A stretch of 64,000 nucleotides of DNA, taken from positions 23,515,538 to 23,579,537 of the forward strand of contig OX467091.1 in the NCBI GenBank assembly GCA_950106755.1, given 5' to 3'. This DNA is from Climacium dendroides (taxonomy: Eukaryota > Streptophyta > Bryopsida > Hypnales > Climaciaceae). How positions within the stretch are numbered: position 1 is the first letter of the stretch; every line of letters starts with the position of its first letter. Made by a program: the position numbers and the translations under genes. Shown here one piece after another: positions 60,560 to 64,000 of the stretch. The notes under the pieces are model-generated. The model was not told where the DNA came from. It did no database searches and saw nothing but the letters and a program-made list of their open reading frames with translations.

Positions 60560-61250
60560 ATGACACAACAATACATCTAACATGGAATTCCAATTGTAGA
60601 TTATATTTTTGTCTATCTGGAAAGCTCTGATTCATTTCATTTGGATTTATTATGAGAAAGTTATGGACATTTTTGTTTTTTAGGCAATTAGAGCATCTTC
60701 TTGAAAAAAATAACTTGTTGGATGCATTTCTGAATGCAATTTTTACAATTTTTTCAAAATAAAAATTTCACATGGTTTAGTTTACTTGCTAGAATAATCT
60801 CACCATTGGGATTAGTGCATTTTAATTCCATCTAAAATATATTAATATTTTAGATTTTCCTTCTATCTCATACCTACTTCTACTTAACAATTTTCTTAAG
60901 AATGAAGTTCAAGTTTTTTTTATTTTTAATTTATTTTCCTGAACTCTCAACTCAATTCTCTACTATAAATATTTAAATTTCAAAACTTTGTAGTGCAAAA
61001 ATTTTACAAAGTCAAAAAATCTAGTCCCTCAATGTGCTAAAAAACTTGTTTTTTCTACTTTAAATCTATGCGGTCAAAAATTTTGAAATTTTTTCTACAA
61101 TTTTTTCTACTTGTTAGGTGTAAGATCCTATAGTTAGATGTGAAAAAAAATTAAAGTTTCTTTTACTCTTTGCTACAGAAATGGCAATTTTCAATGTTTT
61201 CTGGCAAAAAAATGGCCTTGTCCTTTAAGGGTTAAGATATCAAATATCTC
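60560..61250 (-). repeat. R2 dispersed repeat, inverted copy
   Basis: Reverse complement relates to 12287-13140: GCCATTTCTGTAGCAAAGAG (minus strand, about 61185), ACTATAGGATCTTACACC (about 61130), TCACCATTGGGATTAGTGCA on the plus strand against TGCACTAATCCCAATGGTGA in copy 1. It is inside the CACTA element, so R2 either transposed into it or was carried by it. Confidence 0.7.
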
Positions 61251-62090
61251 AAAGTCCAAGAATACTAGAAAATCACCCCACATTAGATATGAATGATTTG
61301 AAAATAATAAGTTAAGAAGGTGAAACAACAATAAAAATTATTAAAATTTGATGCAAAATTTATGATTTTAAACTAATAAAATTTAGAATTTAAATCTTAA
61401 GTTAAAAATAAATATTTTTATATAATATAATATTGATATGATTTTTTAAACCTTTTTTCATAACAAATCCATTCATCTAATTTATATAAATTTGTTATAT
61501 AAATTAAATCTATATAGCTTATAACACCACGTCAAATGCTACATAAACTTTTAGGAGTCACCACTTGCCCGTTCTCGTGTAGAGAGCGGTTTGCCTCGGG
61601 AAGTCATAGGGATTCTGGCTGCAATGAGAAATGGCCTAGGCAATAAGAAAATCGTTGTCGCGTCGAATCTTCTACTTCATCTTCAAACTAGTCCCCGTTG
61701 GCCTATCCTGTATGGCTGGCTCTATATGGGCCAAGGTAAGGGTAGTGTGATAAGAAACAAGTCCTCAAACGGGTAAAACGGGACGGTCAGAGCACGAGCT
61801 GAACCGTCTGAATGATGAGCTCCTAAACTTTCAAACTCCCGGTGACCAGCTTTAAGAAACAAGCTTTCACCGTGAGAACAAGCAAGTTTCGACTATGTGG
61901 GCCATTAACCCCACTTCGTCACCCACAACACAAAATGAGGCTAGCGTTGGTGTTACCCAAGCCGCCCGCAACAACAAAGTTTACAAAGCCACAAGCCACA
62001 CACACACACATACACAAGTCTTCAATACTCCTCTAGACTCCAACACTCCTCCAAACTCTAAGCTGAACTTTGGGTAAGTGTCACCGTTGC
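61251..62090. other. Unclassified interior of the CACTA element
   Basis: AT-rich to about 61540, then a GC-richer patch (61550-61860) with GAGCGGTTTGCCTCGGGAAG and AACGGGTAAAACGGGACGG wording that resembles transposon ends, but no matching partner was found. A CA microsatellite lies at about 61996-62012. Confidence 0.35.
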
Positions 62091-62091
62091 T

Positions 62092-62520
62092 TCACAACTC
62101 CAAATCAAGTGAGTGATAGCTTTTCGGAAAGCTAACACAAACTTCTACTTCTTCTCCAATTTTCAAACAATTCTAAGACTCTGTCCAACTTCTATGTCCA
62201 TCCAAAGTTTCGGTCTTGAAAAAAAAAAGGCAGCAGACCCTCTTTCACTCTTACACTCATAACTCACTCATACAAGCTTCAAATAAAACAAATGATAGCT
62301 TTATGGAAAGCTAACACAATTTTCTAAACACCCTCTAATTTTCATTGCAAACCAAGAACTTATCCGTCTTTTATGGCTGGTCAAATCTCTGCCTCTTAAT
62401 TTCAAAGGCAACAAATTCCCCTCCACTCAAACTAGCACAACTTTTGATTTACAACTTCAAATCAAGAAAGTGAGATCTTTTTTGAAACTACACACCATGA
62501 TACATAACTTCTCAAAATTT
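62092..62520 (+). repeat. Three diverged units, period about 176 bp
   Basis: CAAATCAAGTGAGTGATAGC with GGAAAGCTAACACAA (about 62101), AAATAAAACAAATGATAGC with the same continuation (about 62281) and CAAATCAAGAAAGTGAGATC (about 62457) mark three tandem units. Confidence 0.6.
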
Positions 62521-62609
62521 TATTGAAAAACTCCTTTCAACCCAAAAAAACCATAGGCCTCCCAACATTCAGAGCTTTCCTTAAATCCCAACGGGAGAGA
62601 AAAAGAAAA

Positions 62610-62790
62610 GTACCCCCCCCCCTTTTCTTCACTCTAACTTCACTCTATCTTCCCTCTATCTTCCTTCTATTTTTCCTCTATCTTCACTCTATCTTCACTC
62701 TAATCACCAAACAAGTGGGGTCAACCCCTAACTCACTCCCAAAGCTTCTATTTCTCTCTCTACAACTATCTCTTTATCTTTATCTTTGAA
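62610..62790 (+). repeat. Pyrimidine-rich microsatellite region
   Basis: A C8 run near 62615 followed by repeated TTCACTCTATC-like units (about 62628-62705) and TATCTTTATCTTT (about 62770-62785). No gene. Confidence 0.7.
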
Positions 62791-64000
62791 GGAAATTCTC
62801 TTCAAGTTTACTTAGAAGGCAAACTATTAGAATATTTCCCTCATACTATTTCACAAACATAAGACTATAATAGAAATTCATTCCAAATATGGAATGAAGA
62901 ACTAAAATCCAACACACATCTAATAGAAGTAAAAAATTAGAGTTCCAATCAAAATATCACTCCATCTGCAAGAATTTGAGGATTGCAAACTCACACTCCG
63001 GTTGAGATTCTTCATCTTGAGACTCAGAAAAAACCCTCTAATTCAACATGATACAATCTAAAATAAACACGAAGAAGAAAAATATCAAATGAGATGAACC
63101 TTTCAAGTGAATCCTTCTCTATATAGTCGGAGAGAGAAGGCATCACCTTGAATCCACCTCAACTAACGTCATCTTCTTTATAATCTTATAAACATTTAAA
63201 TTTATCTAAATCATATGTATATGCATTTTTTATATAATGTGAGCATTTTCAGCACGACACCTTTGTCCTCTTTTTAACCTTGAGTAGTCACTTTACCTTT
63301 GACCGCAACAACATTCTAAATCAACTTCTGAGCTAAGTTTGACCAAAGATGGTGACGTGGCTGAACATGTTATTGTGGACATCCTTGGAAACATCTGGTG
63401 TCCACTTGGATGTCTTACATTGCACCATTGTTTTTCGTAGCATCAGTATGCTGTAATTGAAATCTAGCAATGCTATCGAAGACATCAGAGCAAAATCTTC
63501 ACTTTTTCAGCCTGACACCCCAACGTCTTCTACGACGTATCGTGTTTTCGTGGACATATGTTGTTTTTGGTTGGATGTCCAAGTAGACGCAATTTTCTTA
63601 TAGTGAATGCCTGCATCTCTCACACAAATAAGTAAACAAGTAAACAACGTCCCCTACTGAAATGCACACACATTGTTGACTATACATCAGGAGTTCAGAA
63701 CAAAATGAAATATTGTTCTTGTGCTTCATTTGATTTGCACAGAAATCATCATCAGTTGCCCATAATGCCAGCAACATTTGTGAGTATTTACAGGTATAGA
63801 CTTCTGAATAACAAACACTGAACTTCCTTTTGCAATGAAAACCTCTCTACCTTTCATTCCTTCTCTTCATGTCTAATACATGCTTGTCTATAAGATTATA
63901 CAACATCGGCGCCATGATTTGCAAGTTCCTTCATATCCTAACCATTTCTTCTCCCTTCAACACAACATAAACAAAATTCATTCTAATTAATCCCGAACTC
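62791..64000. other. No gene seen
   Basis: AT-rich sequence completes the CACTA element (to 63605, with GACATC-rich subterminal words), then flanking DNA to the window edge. No supported coding region, RNA gene or further transposon end. Confidence 0.5.

Larger units (their letters stand above)
55450..63605. mobile_element. CACTA transposon with intact ends, 8.16 kb, no transposase
   Basis: Begins CACTATAAGAAAA (55450) and ends TTTTCTTATAGTG (63605): 13-bp perfect inverted ends, weaker match beyond (CTGTGTCTGC against TTGCGTCTAC). AAT directly flanks both ends, a 3-bp target-site duplication. Subterminal regions are rich in GACATC/GATGTC and GACGTC words (about 55470-55870 and 63350-63590), as expected of CACTA transposase binding regions. 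No Tnp2-type gene is present; the interior holds the LTR-type insertion 56230-60101, an R2 copy and unclassified sequence, so this is a non-autonomous carrier or a heavily replaced element. Confidence 0.88.

Overview
The window looks like transposon-dense, AT-rich intergenic DNA from a large plant nuclear genome. The evidence for a plant is CACTA-type ends with 3-bp target-site duplications (TSDs), a Tnp2-like transposase relic, plant-style splice sites, a telo-box near a putative leader exon, and nonsense codons that fit decay of methylated cytosines. I saw no bacterial-style operon, rRNA, tRNA or CRISPR array. I cannot name the species. A non-flowering land plant (bryophyte, lycophyte, fern or gymnosperm) is a guess from the transposon families. 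Almost every coding region is broken.

Layout. 1-539: minus-strand relic with a zinc ribbon. 1010-3115: a 1.2-kb direct duplication. 3526-5765: broken Tnp2-like transposase. 5885-12286, 36118-46062 and 50041-54705: three large copies (A, B, C) of one dispersed non-coding repeat family, here called R1, with a fragment at 13200-13320. Copy B carries an eleven-unit 74-bp array where copy A has one unit. 12287-13140, 48830-49970 and (inverted) 60560-61250: a second AT-rich family, R2.

The main object is a candidate giant DNA transposon at about 13426-36023 (22.6 kb), bounded by roughly 40-bp inverted repeats. Its right arm encodes, toward the right end, a protein resembling the DUF7869 transposase-like family. 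Its left arm encodes, toward the left end, a protein of about 1,450 codons. That protein combines a ParB-like DGQH motif with a C-terminal module laid out like a beta-class amino-methyltransferase, in which the catalytic DPPY-type motif is replaced. Leader exons for the left-arm gene seem to lie near 26.7-27.2 kb, so it probably had long introns. The middle holds a degenerate 170-bp tandem array and two small foldback/MITE insertions. Both genes carry nonsense codons and frameshifts, so this copy is dead.

46063-48106 holds exon-like minus-strand pieces with good splice signals, either a host gene or captured fragments. The right end is a nest. R1 copy C is split by a 2.6-kb pogo/Tc1-mariner-like element (50793-53371, TSD TA) and ends at a CACTA-like terminus at 54707. 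Further in lies a complete-ended CACTA element (55450-63605, TSD AAT). Inside that is a 3.87-kb TGT...ACA unit (56230-60101, TSD AATAT) that has LTR-type ends but no internal LTR pair, yet carries a 641-codon reading frame broken only by stop codons.
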